Origin: an uncultured Parabacteroides sp.
GTDB taxonomy: Bacteria; Bacteroidota; Bacteroidia; Bacteroidales; Tannerellaceae
DNA length: 64,000 nt
NCBI GenBank assembly: GCA_944325345.1
Contig: CALUZV010000006.1
Coordinates: 1-64,000 of the forward strand
Direction: 5' to 3'
The first letter of the stretch is position 1, and each line of letters starts with the position of its first letter. Below are positions 50,627-59,890 of this stretch, piece by piece. The notes under the pieces are model-generated. The model was not told the origin of the DNA. It was given only the letters and a program-made list of their open reading frames with translations, and searched no databases. The position numbers and the translations under genes are program-made.

Positions 50627-52366
50627 ATGAAAAAATATTTATTCATGGCAGCAGCCGCTCTCTTGACATTGACGACCGGCTGCGAGGATTTCTTGGATAC
50701 GGAAAGTTATACCAAGAAAAATAGTGGCAACTTCCCGACTTCAGCTGAAGATGCTTCCAATATGGTAACGGGTGTGTATGCTACGTTGAATTTGGTTAGT
50801 ACGGACTATAGCTCCTCTAACTTCTTTGTTAGTGAGTTGGCGTCTGACGACCGTTTCGGCGGTGGTGGTGCGAACGACCGTCATTTCACCGGTCTGGGAC
50901 ACTTGATGAATTATGCTACGGATGCTTTGCGTCCTTGCTGGATTGATTATTATAGAGGTGTCTATCGTGCGAACTATGCCTTGGAAACATTGGATCAATG
51001 TGCTGCTGAGCTTTCAGAAAGCCAGTTGAACAGCTACAAAGGCGAAGTTCACTTCTTGCGTGCTTATTTCTTCAATGAGATGGCTGAATTGTGGGGTTCT
51101 GTTCCTTTGGCGTTATCAACAGAAAGTGAAAACCTGCCGAAAGCAGACCCTGCTTTGATTTACGGACAGATTGCTTACGATTTGCAGCAAGCTATCAACC
51201 TGTTGCCCGCCACTCCGTACAACCAGACAAGCTCTGGCCGCGTTACGAAATGGGCTGCTGAGGCTATGATGGCACGTGTTTTCTTGTTCTACACAGGTTT
51301 CTATCAGAGTGCAGACCTTCCGCTGGGCGATGGCGCAGGAGCCAATAGCGGTAGCATCTCGAAGGATCAGGTTATTTCATGGATTGACGATTGTGTGAAT
51401 AACTCTGGACACTCTTTGGTAGATGATTTCCGTCTCTTGTGGCCGTATTCTAACCAATATACTGCCAGCCACTACGATTATGTAAAGGATTTGTACGATG
51501 CAGGTCGTTATTGGTATGCTGATGGTGAAAATCCTGAACAGGTTTGGAACATCAAGATGTCTTCGATGTCTTCTTGGGATGGTTTCCCCAATGGCGCAGT
51601 AGGTTATAGCAACCAGTGGTGCTTGGCATTCGGTGTTCGTTCTCCGGGCAACGGTGAAGACAATACGTATCCTTGGGGTAAAGGTTGGGGTGCCGGTCCG
51701 GTTGCTCCGAATTTGTGGAACGATTGGAAAGAAGCTGAACCGCTTGACCCGCGTCGCGAAGCTTCTATCGCCGACTTCTCTGTAGAATATCCGGATTATG
51801 TTCAGGGTGCCGACCGTCAGATGGAAGATTCTAACTTCTGGCAGAAGAAAGTCGTAGCTACTCAGGCATACGATGAACAAGGTAATCGTAAGAATGTCTT
51901 TGGTTCTGTAATGTATGGACGTACGGATGATGATATGGCTTTGGGTCATGTTCAAGACCTTTGCGTTATCCGTTTCGCTGATGTTTTGTTGATGCAGTCT
52001 GAATTGAAGGGTGATGCTACCGGTATGAACTTGGTTCGTGCCCGTGTAGGTCTGCCTCCTGTAGGTTATTCTTTGCAGGCTTTGCAGCAGGAACGTCGTT
52101 TCGAGTTGGCATTCGAAGGCCGTCGTTGGGCTGATATCCGTCGTTGGCATATTGCCGAAGATTGCTTGGAACGTCAGATCGGTACTCCGATTTACAACCA
52201 AGGGCTTCCGGCAGAGATGAAGGAATTCGGTAGCGGCTATCGGAGTCGTTATCAGGAAACAAACGGTTTCTTCAAGATTCCTGAATCTGAAATTGATTTG
52301 TCTTCCGGCGTATTGGAACAAAATGCAGGATGGACGGGAACAGATTCCAACTTCCCGGGTTGGTAA
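50627..52366 (+). CDS. SusD/RagB-family surface glycan-binding lipoprotein
   Basis: A 579-residue lipoprotein; lipobox TTGC puts the cysteine at about residue 19. It has the SusD pattern: DFLDTESYTKKN at the N-terminus, an early TPR-like helical region (YRANYALETLDQCAAELSES, then LRAYFFNEMAELWGSVPL), and the C-terminal signature ERRFELAFEGRRWADIRRW. It forms the lid of the SusC transporter and binds substrate at the cell surface. It is co-transcribed with the SusC gene (13-base gap) and ends at a strong terminator. Confidence 0.95.
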   Translation: MKKYLFMAAAALLTLTTGCEDFLDTESYTKKNSGNFPTSAEDASNMVTGVYATLNLVSTDYSSSNFFVSELASDDRFGGGGANDRHFTGLGHLMNYATDALRPCWIDYYRGVYRANYALETLDQCAAELSESQLNSYKGEVHFLRAYFFNEMAELWGSVPLALSTESENLPKADPALIYGQIAYDLQQAINLLPATPYNQTSSGRVTKWAAEAMMARVFLFYTGFYQSADLPLGDGAGANSGSISKDQVISWIDDCVNNSGHSLVDDFRLLWPYSNQYTASHYDYVKDLYDAGRYWYADGENPEQVWNIKMSSMSSWDGFPNGAVGYSNQWCLAFGVRSPGNGEDNTYPWGKGWGAGPVAPNLWNDWKEAEPLDPRREASIADFSVEYPDYVQGADRQMEDSNFWQKKVVATQAYDEQGNRKNVFGSVMYGRTDDDMALGHVQDLCVIRFADVLLMQSELKGDATGMNLVRARVGLPPVGYSLQALQQERRFELAFEGRRWADIRRWHIAEDCLERQIGTPIYNQGLPAEMKEFGSGYRSRYQETNGFFKIPESEIDLSSGVLEQNAGWTGTDSNFPGW

Positions 52367-52411
52367 TCCGTTCCATCGGTTCTCTCACCATAATGTTATA
52401 ATTTAAGAGCG

Positions 52412-52446
52412 AGTACCGGCTGTCGAAAGGCAGTCGGTACTTTTTT
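52412..52446 (+). terminator. Intrinsic terminator behind SusD
   Basis: AGTACCG (52412-52418) pairs with CGGTACT (52435-52441), extended by inner pairs, followed by Ts. It reaches into the stop codon of the convergent GH43 gene. Confidence 0.85.
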
Positions 52447-53515
52447 ATTGAGGGGATTTTATGACCGGTGCAGCGGCTTCGTCTGACGGTTGCTGATTTT
52501 CTATATATGGCCAACCATCTTTATCCCATAAGATACGATCCAGTAGTACCTGGCGTTGGGCACCTACGTTCTCCAGCTCAAACGCATGGTATAGCATCCA
52601 CGTATTTCCCTCATCATCTGTCTGAAGCAAGGCGTTGTGCCCGGTCCCGACGAACCGGTTGCTCTTATGCACAACAATTTCATGGGCATTGTCGAGCATC
52701 TTCTCGCCGGATTTATTGATGTATGGTCCAAACAGACTTTCTGAACGGGCGACAACCGTGGTATAGGTACTCTTTTCTCCTTCACAGCAGGAACCGATGG
52801 AGCCAAACAGGTAATAGTATCCGTCTTTTTTCCAGAGATTGATGCCTTCATACGCATTCCCGGCGAGTTGCTTCTTCGTTTCCAACTTCGGTGTGATGGT
52901 CATATCGTCTGCAATATCCAATTCCATGATATAAATACCGAAGAAGCTCCCCCACAAAACATAATATTTCCCATCCTCTTCATACAAGAACTGGTCGATG
53001 GAATTTTCGACATTCACATCGCGGCTGTTGAACAACTTCCCTTTCGGTGTGAAAGGTCCTTCCGGCGAATCCGAAACCGCATAGCCAATGGTACTAATCC
53101 AATGGTTCCCCCATTCAGCCAAGGAATACGTCAGGACATATTTCCCTTTGATACATTGGATATCCGGCGCCCAGATAGCCGCCTTTTTCCCTTCCGGATT
53201 ATTGTCCACGAAGTCAGGGCGCGTCGCATCGGTGAAAGCCGTCCCAACTTCTTCCCAATCCACCAAGTTCTTCGATTTGAAAATAGGAAGATTCCGAATA
53301 TCTTCCGTCGCATAGAGATAATACGTCCCGTCGGCAAGCCGCAAAGCCGTCGGGTCGGGAGCCGCGATTCGAATTACCGGATTTTGATACGTCGTCCGGA
53401 TGTTCGTATCCGTTACTTGGCGTCCATCAGCCGCCTCCTTCTTAGCACCCGGATTGTTGCAAGCAACGCAAAGCGAGGTGCATAACAAAACATAATATGG
53501 AAATTTGTACATCAT
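52445..53515 (-). CDS. Glycoside hydrolase family 43 lipoprotein
   Basis: A 356-residue lipoprotein (lipobox CVAC, cysteine at about residue 19) with a five-bladed GH43 fold. Candidate catalytic residues are Asp in AAPDPTALRL (base), Asp in IWAPDIQ (pKa modulator) and Glu in GSCCEGEKSTY (acid). GH43 enzymes mostly cut arabinan, arabinoxylan or xylan; the segment YYLFGSIGSCCEG recalls the endo-arabinanase/arabinofuranosidase side. It is convergent with the SusC-SusD operon and probably degrades the same glycan. A second ATG one codon in could be the real start. Confidence 0.88.
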   Translation of the reverse strand: MMYKFPYYVLLCTSLCVACNNPGAKKEAADGRQVTDTNIRTTYQNPVIRIAAPDPTALRLADGTYYLYATEDIRNLPIFKSKNLVDWEEVGTAFTDATRPDFVDNNPEGKKAAIWAPDIQCIKGKYVLTYSLAEWGNHWISTIGYAVSDSPEGPFTPKGKLFNSRDVNVENSIDQFLYEEDGKYYVLWGSFFGIYIMELDIADDMTITPKLETKKQLAGNAYEGINLWKKDGYYYLFGSIGSCCEGEKSTYTTVVARSESLFGPYINKSGEKMLDNAHEIVVHKSNRFVGTGHNALLQTDDEGNTWMLYHAFELENVGAQRQVLLDRILWDKDGWPYIENQQPSDEAAAPVIKSPQ

Positions 53516-53589
53516 AGAAATAGTAAGTTGAAATTATTTTCAAAGGTAAAGAAAAGGATGGATTTATAAACCGTTTTCAATTTTAAATT

Positions 53590-53897
53590 GGATTTGTCTT
53601 ATAAGTTCGGAGAAAAGTTCGGTGATGAGTTCGGAGAAAAGTTCGGAGTAAAAGAAAAGCAGTTTTTGCAGAAATAGCTATCCAACGCCTTGGATGAGTA
53701 TTTTCAACGCCGAAAGTGTTAATTATTGTGCATGGATGAGTGCTTTTGTGAATGAAATGGGCATCCAACCGCTTGGACGCCTATTTTCAGCCGTGAAAGT
53801 AAACATCCAACGCCTTGGACGGCAACTTTCATCGCTGAAATGCTTGTCCAAGGCGTTGGATGGTATTTTTTAGCCGTGAAAACTATCGTCCAAGTGC
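53590..53897. repeat. Direct repeats and a 41-base array of paired dyads (TCCAA-TTGGA plus TTTCA-TGAAA)
   Basis: First come four GTTCGG phrases, three reading GTTCGGAG (53605-53650). Then a 41-42-base array follows, with TCCAA/TTGGA dyads near 53681, 53764, 53805 and 53847. Each is partnered by a TTTCAnnnnTGAAA dyad about 20 bases away. The unit near 53847 reads TCCAAGGCGTTGGA where others read TCCAACGCCTTGGA, so the centre is inverted while the arms are kept. It fills the gap between GH43 and dedA. Confidence 0.85.
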
Positions 53898-54548
53898 TTA
53901 GGCGGCTTCTTTCTTCAGTTTCATCTTTTCGCGGATGACTTCGACGACTGCCGGAAGTACGGAAATGACGATGATGGCGACAATCAACAACTTTAGATTC
54001 TGCTGGACAAAGGGCAAATCGCCAAAGAAGAATCCTGCATAGCAGAAAATGGCTACCCAGAGCGCGCCGCCCACCACATTATATACCATAAAATAATAAT
54101 AGTGCATCTTGCCCATTCCGGCAACGAAGGGAGCGAAGGTGCGGACTATCGGGACGAAGCGTGCCAGGATAATCGTCTTCCCGCCGTATTTCTTGTAAAA
54201 TTCGTGCGTCTTGTCCAGATAGCTTTGCTTGAATATTTTTGAATTGGGATTGCTGAAAAGCCTTCGCCCGAAGAAGTGCCCGATGGCGTAGTTGCTCGAA
54301 TCGCCCAACACGGCGGCGGCAAAGACTATCAGCGCCAGGAGATGCACGGTGATGGGCATATTGGGCTGTGCGGCAATCGCCCCGGCTACGAACAAAAGGG
54401 AGTCGCCCGGCAGGAACGGCGTAACAACCAAACCGGTCTCGCAAAAAATGATTACAAACAAAATGGCGTAGGTCCAAGCGTGGTAGTCGCGGACCATTTC
54501 GACCATGTGCTGGTCGATGTGTAAGATAAAGTCGATAAGAAATTCCAT
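53898..54548 (-). CDS. DedA/VTT-family membrane protein
   Basis: A 216-residue inner-membrane protein of the DedA family with about five hydrophobic segments. The signature [20 protein letters not shown] is followed by [20 protein letters not shown], the re-entrant core motif. DedA proteins are linked to lipid scrambling, undecaprenyl-phosphate recycling and proton-motive-force balance. Its last residues are encoded close to the end of the preceding dyad array. A leftward -7 element lies at 54576-54569. Confidence 0.93.
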   Translation of the reverse strand: MEFLIDFILHIDQHMVEMVRDYHAWTYAILFVIIFCETGLVVTPFLPGDSLLFVAGAIAAQPNMPITVHLLALIVFAAAVLGDSSNYAIGHFFGRRLFSNPNSKIFKQSYLDKTHEFYKKYGGKTIILARFVPIVRTFAPFVAGMGKMHYYYFMVYNVVGGALWVAIFCYAGFFFGDLPFVQQNLKLLIVAIIVISVLPAVVEVIREKMKLKKEAA

Positions 54549-54568
54549 AATCTTTTATGTTTTGGCGG

Positions 54569-54576
54569 CAAAGATA
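54569..54576 (-). promoter_or_regulatory. -7 promoter element for dedA
   Basis: TATCTTTG on the minus strand, with a TTG 18 bases further out, slightly short of the usual spacing. Confidence 0.55.
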
Positions 54577-54791
54577 GGTATTTTTTCGTACCTGCAAGCG
54601 AAAAATCTTCTTTGTCCGGGACAGTTCTGGCGGTTGTTTGGGCAGGAAAATGGCCGTCCGGAGCGGGGAGGTTTGCAGGCAAAAAAGAAGGCATTTCTAC
54701 GAATCCTGCTTCAAAAGTATGTTTTGTAACATATAATTGAGGGTAAAAACAGGAAAATGCAAGTGAATCGTTATTTTTTGCCAAAAAAATA

Positions 54792-54821
54792 TTGTAGCTT
54801 ATTTGAAACATCCTATATTTG
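54792..54821 (+). promoter_or_regulatory. Consensus promoter for the ROK kinase gene
   Basis: TTG (54792-54794), 19 bases, TATATTTG (54814-54821). The rest of the dedA-ROK gap shows nothing else that I can name. Confidence 0.7.
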
Positions 54822-54877
54822 TCAAGCGATTCAAAAACAAAAAATGCAAAATCATTATTAATCCTAAATAAAAAATC

Positions 54878-55864
54878 ATGGAGAAGCCTTATGTAGTAGG
54901 TATTGATATAGGTGGTACCAATACTGTTTTCGGAGTTGTAGATGCCAGAGGCACTATTTTGTATAGCGGTTCTATCAAGACCGGCAAATACGTAGATATC
55001 GACGAGTATGTAACTGCTCTGGGCGAAGGTCTGAAGGGAATTATCGACCAGGCCGGCGGTCCGGATAAAATCAAAGGTATCGGCGTAGGTGCGCCTAACG
55101 GCAATTTCTTTAACGGATGTATCGAATTCGCTCCGAACTTGCCTTGGAAGGGTGTCATCCCCTTGGCTCAATTAATCAGTGAAAAGTTAGGCGGTATTCC
55201 CGTAGCTTTGACGAATGATGCGAATGCTGCCGCCATCGGCGAAATGACGTACGGCGCTGCCCGCGGTATGAAAGATTTCATCGTGATTACGTTGGGTACT
55301 GGCGTTGGTAGCGGTATCGTTATCGGCGGCAATCTGGTTTACGGACACGACGGTTTCGCCGGTGAATTGGGCCACGTTATCGTTCGTCGGAACAACGGAC
55401 GCGTTTGCGGTTGCGGCCGCTACGGTTGCTTGGAGGCTTATGCTTCTGCGACGGGTGTTGCCCGCACAGCCCGCGAATATCTGGAAATCCGCAAGGACGA
55501 CAGCTTGTTGCGCGAGCTCGACCCGGATGAAATCACTTCTAAGGACGTTTACGACGCAGCGATGAAGAACGACAAGCTGGCCTTGGAAATCTTCGAATTC
55601 ACAGGAACTATCCTGGGCGAAGCTTTTGCCAACTTCGTAGCGTTCTCAAGTCCGGAAGCCATCATCCTCTTCGGTGGTCTGACGAAAGCCGGCGACTTGA
55701 TCATGAATCCTATCAAGCGTGCGATGGACGAAAACATGCTGAAGATTTACGAAGGCAAGACGAAGCTCTTGTTCTCTCAATTGAAGGAAAGCGATGCCGC
55801 CGTTCTCGGCGCCAGCGCCCTCGGCTGGGAAATCAAAGCTGCTCCTGCCACGGCTGAAGCCTAA
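54878..55864 (+). CDS. ROK-family sugar kinase, probable glucokinase
   Basis: A 328-residue sugar kinase. The ATP-binding motif GIDIGGTNTVFGVVD is at the N-terminus, ALTNDANAAAIGE holds the catalytic Asp, and GHVIVRRNNGRVCGCGRYGC followed by LEAYAS is the ROK zinc-binding signature. Glucokinase is the most common activity for this subgroup in Bacteroidetes, phosphorylating glucose at position 6. It has its own consensus promoter and a perfect terminator, so it is monocistronic. Confidence 0.92.
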   Translation: MEKPYVVGIDIGGTNTVFGVVDARGTILYSGSIKTGKYVDIDEYVTALGEGLKGIIDQAGGPDKIKGIGVGAPNGNFFNGCIEFAPNLPWKGVIPLAQLISEKLGGIPVALTNDANAAAIGEMTYGAARGMKDFIVITLGTGVGSGIVIGGNLVYGHDGFAGELGHVIVRRNNGRVCGCGRYGCLEAYASATGVARTAREYLEIRKDDSLLRELDPDEITSKDVYDAAMKNDKLALEIFEFTGTILGEAFANFVAFSSPEAIILFGGLTKAGDLIMNPIKRAMDENMLKIYEGKTKLLFSQLKESDAAVLGASALGWEIKAAPATAEA

Positions 55865-55904
55865 AAAAAAGGATGAAGGATGGGGACATCCTTCATCCTT
55901 TTTT
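55864..55904 (+). terminator. Perfect intrinsic terminator of the ROK kinase gene
   Basis: GGATGAAGGATG (55871-55882) pairs perfectly with CATCCTTCATCC (55887-55898) with a GGGA loop. A-rich sequence precedes and six Ts follow, so it works on both strands. Confidence 0.93.
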
Positions 55905-55975
55905 AATTGACAATTAAGAATTGACAATGGTCAATTGTTCAACTCTTAATTGTCAATTGTCCATTGTCAATTATC
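55905..55975. repeat. ATTGACAATT-type inverted repeat
   Basis: TTGACAATTAAGAATTGACA and its partial mirror (TCTTAATTGTCAATTGTCC) can pair. It is the same family as the sequences at 16600-16680, 16871-16900 and 23403-23490. Confidence 0.65.
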
Positions 55976-55986
55976 CATTCATTCCC

Positions 55987-56511
55987 ATGCACCCCTTAGA
56001 ACAATTCCATTTCTGCCCCCGCTGCGGCTCGCCCGACTTCGTCCCCCATAATTTTAAAGCGAAAGAATGCCGCGCGTGCGGTTTTGTCTATTACTTTAAT
56101 CCCTCATCTGCCGTCGCCTGCTTCATCCGCAACGCTGCCGGCGAGCTGCTCCTCGTGCGCCGCAAGAAAGACCCGGCGAAGGGGACGCTCGACCTCCCGG
56201 GCGGCTTCGTCGATATGTACGAGACTGGCGAAGAGGCCGCGCGCCGCGAAGTCCGCGAGGAGACCGGACTGGAAATCACCTCCTGCCGCTATCTTTTTTC
56301 CATCCCGAATCTGTATATGTACAGCGGCTTCCAAGTTCATACCCTCGACATGTTCTACCTCTGCGACGTGCCCGATTTTTCCCAAGCCTGTGCCGCCGAT
56401 GATGCAGCTGCAATCGTCGTTTCGCCCCTCGACGCCCTCGCCCCTGCATCCTTCGGCCTCGATTCCATCCGTCGAGCCGTCGATAGGGTAATCCACAAAG
56501 GATTTTCGTAA
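55987..56511 (+). CDS. Nudix hydrolase with N-terminal zinc ribbon
   Basis: A 174-residue protein. ATG 55987 is chosen because the longer frame would run through the ATTGACAATT repeat. A four-cysteine zinc ribbon (FHFCPRCGSPDF, then CRACGFVYYFN) is followed by a Nudix domain with the box GGFVDMYETGEE then AARREVREETGLE. It resembles NudC-like zinc-ribbon Nudix proteins but lacks the SQPWP motif. The substrate is unknown. The gene is separated from its neighbours by a terminator and a repeat array. Confidence 0.88.
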   Translation: MHPLEQFHFCPRCGSPDFVPHNFKAKECRACGFVYYFNPSSAVACFIRNAAGELLLVRRKKDPAKGTLDLPGGFVDMYETGEEAARREVREETGLEITSCRYLFSIPNLYMYSGFQVHTLDMFYLCDVPDFSQACAADDAAAIVVSPLDALAPASFGLDSIRRAVDRVIHKGFS

Positions 56512-56595
56512 CATTGGAGGCTCCGATGTACCGTTCCGCAACCCGGGACGGTATTTTTTTGCCTGCAGAATAGCAAATGTAGATTTACATTACCA

Positions 56596-56764
56596 TTCCT
56601 GCATTTGCAGAACATATAATGTCGAACAGCATTATCATCTATGCATTTTGCAAAGTATATAATGTCGAACAGCATTATCATCTTTGCAAAGTGAAATCTT
56701 ATAATGTCGATCGACATTATTATCTCTGCAATTGTATAAGTATATAATGTCGATCGACATTATA
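56596..56764. repeat. 42-43-base array with perfect ATAATGTCGA-TCGACATTAT palindromes
   Basis: ATAATGTCGA starts at 56616, 56659, 56701 and 56744. In the last two units it is a perfect 20-base palindrome; in the first two it is ATAATG/CATTAT with a different centre. Between them sit smaller dyads: CTGCATTTGCAG (56599) and CTTTGCAAAG (56682). Bases 56765-57000 that follow are GC-rich and hold no gene that I can support. Confidence 0.88.
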
Positions 56765-57007
56765 GGTTTGTACATCGTTGGTACCCCAAATGCACTTTGC
56801 AGACGGGACTCCGATGGCTCGGATATGGTGTTGGCGGAATGCGATTCGGGGCGCTACGCCGTGGAAGTATCGTTCCGAGGGGGCGGAACGGGGCGGAGGA
56901 GGCTCGAAAGTCCCGTTTGCAGGTCGCGGAAGTCCCGTCCGCAAGTCCAAGATGGCGGAAAGACGGTTATTTTTGCCTCATTCCCGCTGTGCTTCGCCAA
57001 ATTTCCC

Positions 57008-57015
57008 TATCTTTG
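57008..57015 (+). promoter_or_regulatory. -7 promoter element for the rhomboid operon
   Basis: TATCTTTG lies 27 bases before the first rhomboid ATG, which rules out starts further upstream. Confidence 0.55.
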
Positions 57016-57042
57016 CCGAGCAACAAGACAGAGAATACACGT

Positions 57043-57756
57043 ATGATGAATCAAAATGGAGGGGGATTCCTCGAGCAAATCCCCACGGTAACGAAAAATC
57101 TTATTATAATCAATGCATTATGCTGGCTGGCGAGCCTGGTGATGCCGCGCGTCGGCGTGGACTTGGTAGATTGGATGGGGCTGCACTTCCCGCTGGCCTC
57201 GGACTTCTACCTCTACCAGTTAGTAACGTATATGTTCATGCACGCCGACTTTTCGCACATCTTCTTTAATATGTTCGCCGTCTATATGTTCGGCCGCGTG
57301 CTGGAGAGCGTCTGGGGGCCGAAGCGGTTCCTGATTTACTACGTCGTAACCGGCATCGGGGCGGGTATCATCCAGGAACTGACGTGGATGATAGACCTGC
57401 GCGACGTCCTCTCGGCCCCGCAGGAGATGGTCAATATCGGCGGCGGGCAAATCCTGAACAAGCCCGAGTTTTACAACCTCTTCGTAACCATCGGAGCCTC
57501 GGGCGCGGTCTTCGGCATCCTGCTGGCCTTCGGGATGATGTTCCCCAACGTCCCGCTCTACCTGATGTTCATCCCGATACCTATCAAGGCAAAATATTTC
57601 GTCCTGCTCTACGGACTGATTGAGCTGACGATGGGCGTGGCAAGTTTCCGGGGCGACAGCGTGGCGCACTTTGCCCACCTCGGCGGTATGTTATTCGGCT
57701 ATTTGTTAATCCGTTATTGGCGGAAGAAAGGAATACGCGATGGACGATATTATTAA
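57043..57756 (+). CDS. Rhomboid-family intramembrane serine protease
   Basis: A 237-residue membrane protein with six or more hydrophobic segments. The catalytic serine is in TIGASGAVFGILLA and the histidine in SVAHFAHLGGMLFG, and YMFMHADFSHIFFNMFAVYM carries the conserved H/N oxyanion region. ATG 57043 (or 57046) follows the promoter element. The second rhomboid gene overlaps its end by 17 bases. Substrates are unknown; rhomboids cut membrane proteins within or next to their transmembrane helices. Confidence 0.92.
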   Translation: MMNQNGGGFLEQIPTVTKNLIIINALCWLASLVMPRVGVDLVDWMGLHFPLASDFYLYQLVTYMFMHADFSHIFFNMFAVYMFGRVLESVWGPKRFLIYYVVTGIGAGIIQELTWMIDLRDVLSAPQEMVNIGGGQILNKPEFYNLFVTIGASGAVFGILLAFGMMFPNVPLYLMFIPIPIKAKYFVLLYGLIELTMGVASFRGDSVAHFAHLGGMLFGYLLIRYWRKKGIRDGRYY

Positions 57757-58627
57757 TAATCTGAAGACAACCTTCCGGCGCGGGTCTATCCTGACGCGGC
57801 TGATTTATATCAACGTCGGCATCTTCCTGGTGATACGCATCGCGGGGATTATCTGCACGTTGTTCAACACGAACATCGACTGGATGCTGCAATACTTGGA
57901 ATTCCCCGCCTCGCCGGAGAACTTCTTGCGGCAGCCTTGGACGCTGATAACCTATATGTTCGTCCACTACGACGTGCTGCATATCCTCTTCAACATGTTG
58001 TGGCTCTACTGGTTTGGGAAAATGTTCCTCGACTACCTGAACGAGCGGCAGCTGCTGGGTGTCTATCTGCTGGGCGGCATCGCCGGGGCGCTGCTCTTCA
58101 TGGCGGCGTATAATATCTTCCCGTATTTCCAGAACGTAGCGCCGTTCAGCACGCTGATGGGAGCATCGGCGTCGGTGATGGCCATCGTTTTCGCCATTGC
58201 GCTGATATGGAAAGAGGGGTATGTTGATTTGTTCCTCTTCGGGCGGATAAAGCTGATCTATCTGGCACTGTTCACCCTCTTCATCGACCTGCTTTCCATC
58301 ACGTCGTACAATGCCGGCGGGCATTGGGCACATATCGGGGGGACGCTCTTTGGTGTCCTCTTCGCCTTGCGCTATACGCGAGCCGGGAAAGACCTGACGC
58401 AACCGCTGAACCGCGTCCTCGACTGGCTGGTCAATCTCGGGAAGCGGCGGCCGAAGATGAAAGTCTCCTACACCAACACCAAACGCGCGGCCGACTACGA
58501 ATACAACGCCCGGCGGAAAGCCAACGAAGATACCATCAACACCATCTTGGAGAAACTGAAACGCTCCGGCTACGAAAGCCTGTCGAGCGACGAGAAACGG
58601 CAACTCTTCGACGCGAGCAAGAAATAA
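57740..58627 (+). CDS. Second rhomboid-family protein with soluble C-terminal tail
   Basis: A 295-residue rhomboid overlapping the first by 17 bases. The active-site region reads LMGASASVMAIVFA, so the serine is kept but the usual following glycine is alanine; the histidine is in GGHWAHIGGTLFG. A charged cytosolic tail of about 85 residues (KRRPKMKVSYTNTKRAADYE onward) is predicted helical. The altered GASA motif leaves open whether it is fully active. Six bases separate it from the EEP gene. Confidence 0.88.
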   Translation: MDDIINNLKTTFRRGSILTRLIYINVGIFLVIRIAGIICTLFNTNIDWMLQYLEFPASPENFLRQPWTLITYMFVHYDVLHILFNMLWLYWFGKMFLDYLNERQLLGVYLLGGIAGALLFMAAYNIFPYFQNVAPFSTLMGASASVMAIVFAIALIWKEGYVDLFLFGRIKLIYLALFTLFIDLLSITSYNAGGHWAHIGGTLFGVLFALRYTRAGKDLTQPLNRVLDWLVNLGKRRPKMKVSYTNTKRAADYEYNARRKANEDTINTILEKLKRSGYESLSSDEKRQLFDASKK

Positions 58628-58633
58628 ACGGAA

Positions 58634-59737
58634 ATGAGAAGGCAGGTGGTAAACTTCTGGCGGTATTTGCTGCATTCGGTGGTCTTGACGGCAAACGTGC
58701 TATGGGCGTTGCTCTTTATCGCGTCGGCCTATTCGGACCGTATATCGCCCGAGGATTTCCTGATTTTTTCCTATTTGGGGTTGGCCTTTCCCTTCTTCTT
58801 GGCAGGGACGCTGGGATTCATCGTCTATTGGCTGTTTTTCGGCAGGAAGAAGTTTGTGCTGGTGAGCCTCTTGGCTTTGTTGCTTTGCTGGAATCCCCTT
58901 GCCTTGTATATCCCGCTGCATCCGAAGACCGACGAGGTGCCCAAGGAACATACCTTGAAGGTTTTAAGTTACAACATCATGCAGTTTGCCTACAAAGCGC
59001 ATACGAAAGACGCGCCGAATCCCATCATCCGCTACCTGGCCGAGTCTGGAGCCGACATCATCTGCCTGCAAGAATACATGGAGTTCCCGCAGAAGAACCT
59101 CCTGACGCGGCAAAAGATATACCGCGAGCTGAAAGCCTATCCCTATCGCTCGATCTTCAAGGATGGGGAGAAGTCCGGCATCGCCGTTTTCTCCAAATAC
59201 CCGATAAAAAACAGCCGCTTGATACCGTATAAGAGCAAGACCAACCGTTCGTCGGTGCACACGATTACCGTGGAAGGAAAAGAAATCACCTTAATCAACA
59301 ACCACCTGGAATCTTTCAAACTCACGTCGGAAGACCGCTCGCGCTACGCCGATTTCTTCAAGTCGATGGACGTCGAGCACTTCAACGACCTGAAGGGAAC
59401 CATCCGCCAGAAGCTGGGCGCCGCTTTCCGTGCCCGGGCTCCGCAAGCCGAGAAGGTGGCGGAGGAAATCCGGAAGGCGAAGACGGACTACGTTATCGTC
59501 TGCGGCGACTTCAACGATACGCCCATATCTTACACACACCATACCGTGCAGGGCGGGCTGCTGGATGCCTTTGGCGAGTCCGGTTGCGGTCTGGGTGTCT
59601 CCTACAATGAGAATATGTTTTGGTTCCGCATCGATAACATCCTGTGCTCGCCGAATATCAAGCCTTATAATTGTACTGTGGAGAAAATCAAATACTCCGA
59701 CCATTATCCCATTTGGAGCTATTTGGAATTGCGCTAA
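58634..59737 (+). CDS. Membrane-anchored endonuclease/exonuclease/phosphatase-family protein
   Basis: A 367-residue protein with about three N-terminal membrane segments (LLHSVVLTANVLWALLFI, LGLAFPFFLAGTLGFIVYW, LVSLLALLLCW). A periplasmic EEP domain follows: LKVLSYNIMQFAY, ADIICLQEY with the metal-binding Glu, INNHLES, VIVCGDFNDTP, and KYSDHYPIW with the catalytic His. This fold covers nucleases, phosphatases and sphingomyelinase-like enzymes; the substrate cannot be read from sequence. It is probably transcribed with the rhomboid pair. Confidence 0.88.
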   Translation: MRRQVVNFWRYLLHSVVLTANVLWALLFIASAYSDRISPEDFLIFSYLGLAFPFFLAGTLGFIVYWLFFGRKKFVLVSLLALLLCWNPLALYIPLHPKTDEVPKEHTLKVLSYNIMQFAYKAHTKDAPNPIIRYLAESGADIICLQEYMEFPQKNLLTRQKIYRELKAYPYRSIFKDGEKSGIAVFSKYPIKNSRLIPYKSKTNRSSVHTITVEGKEITLINNHLESFKLTSEDRSRYADFFKSMDVEHFNDLKGTIRQKLGAAFRARAPQAEKVAEEIRKAKTDYVIVCGDFNDTPISYTHHTVQGGLLDAFGESGCGLGVSYNENMFWFRIDNILCSPNIKPYNCTVEKIKYSDHYPIWSYLELR

Positions 59738-59844
59738 AACGAGAAGTTTTCCATTTTATTTTGTAATATGCTTATTCCCTGATGTTTTACATAAATTAAC
59801 GTCATAAAAGTTTTCCAAAACGGACAACACAGCACTTTCGCATA

Positions 59845-59852
59845 TATCTTTG
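59845..59852 (+). promoter_or_regulatory. -7 promoter element for nrdDG
   Basis: TATCTTTG lies 38 bases before the nrdD ATG. No FNR/CRP-type palindrome is obvious in the 150 bases upstream. Confidence 0.5.
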
Positions 59853-59890
59853 TAGCCGCAAATAAGAAACCCCTAAAAGGAAACGAACAG

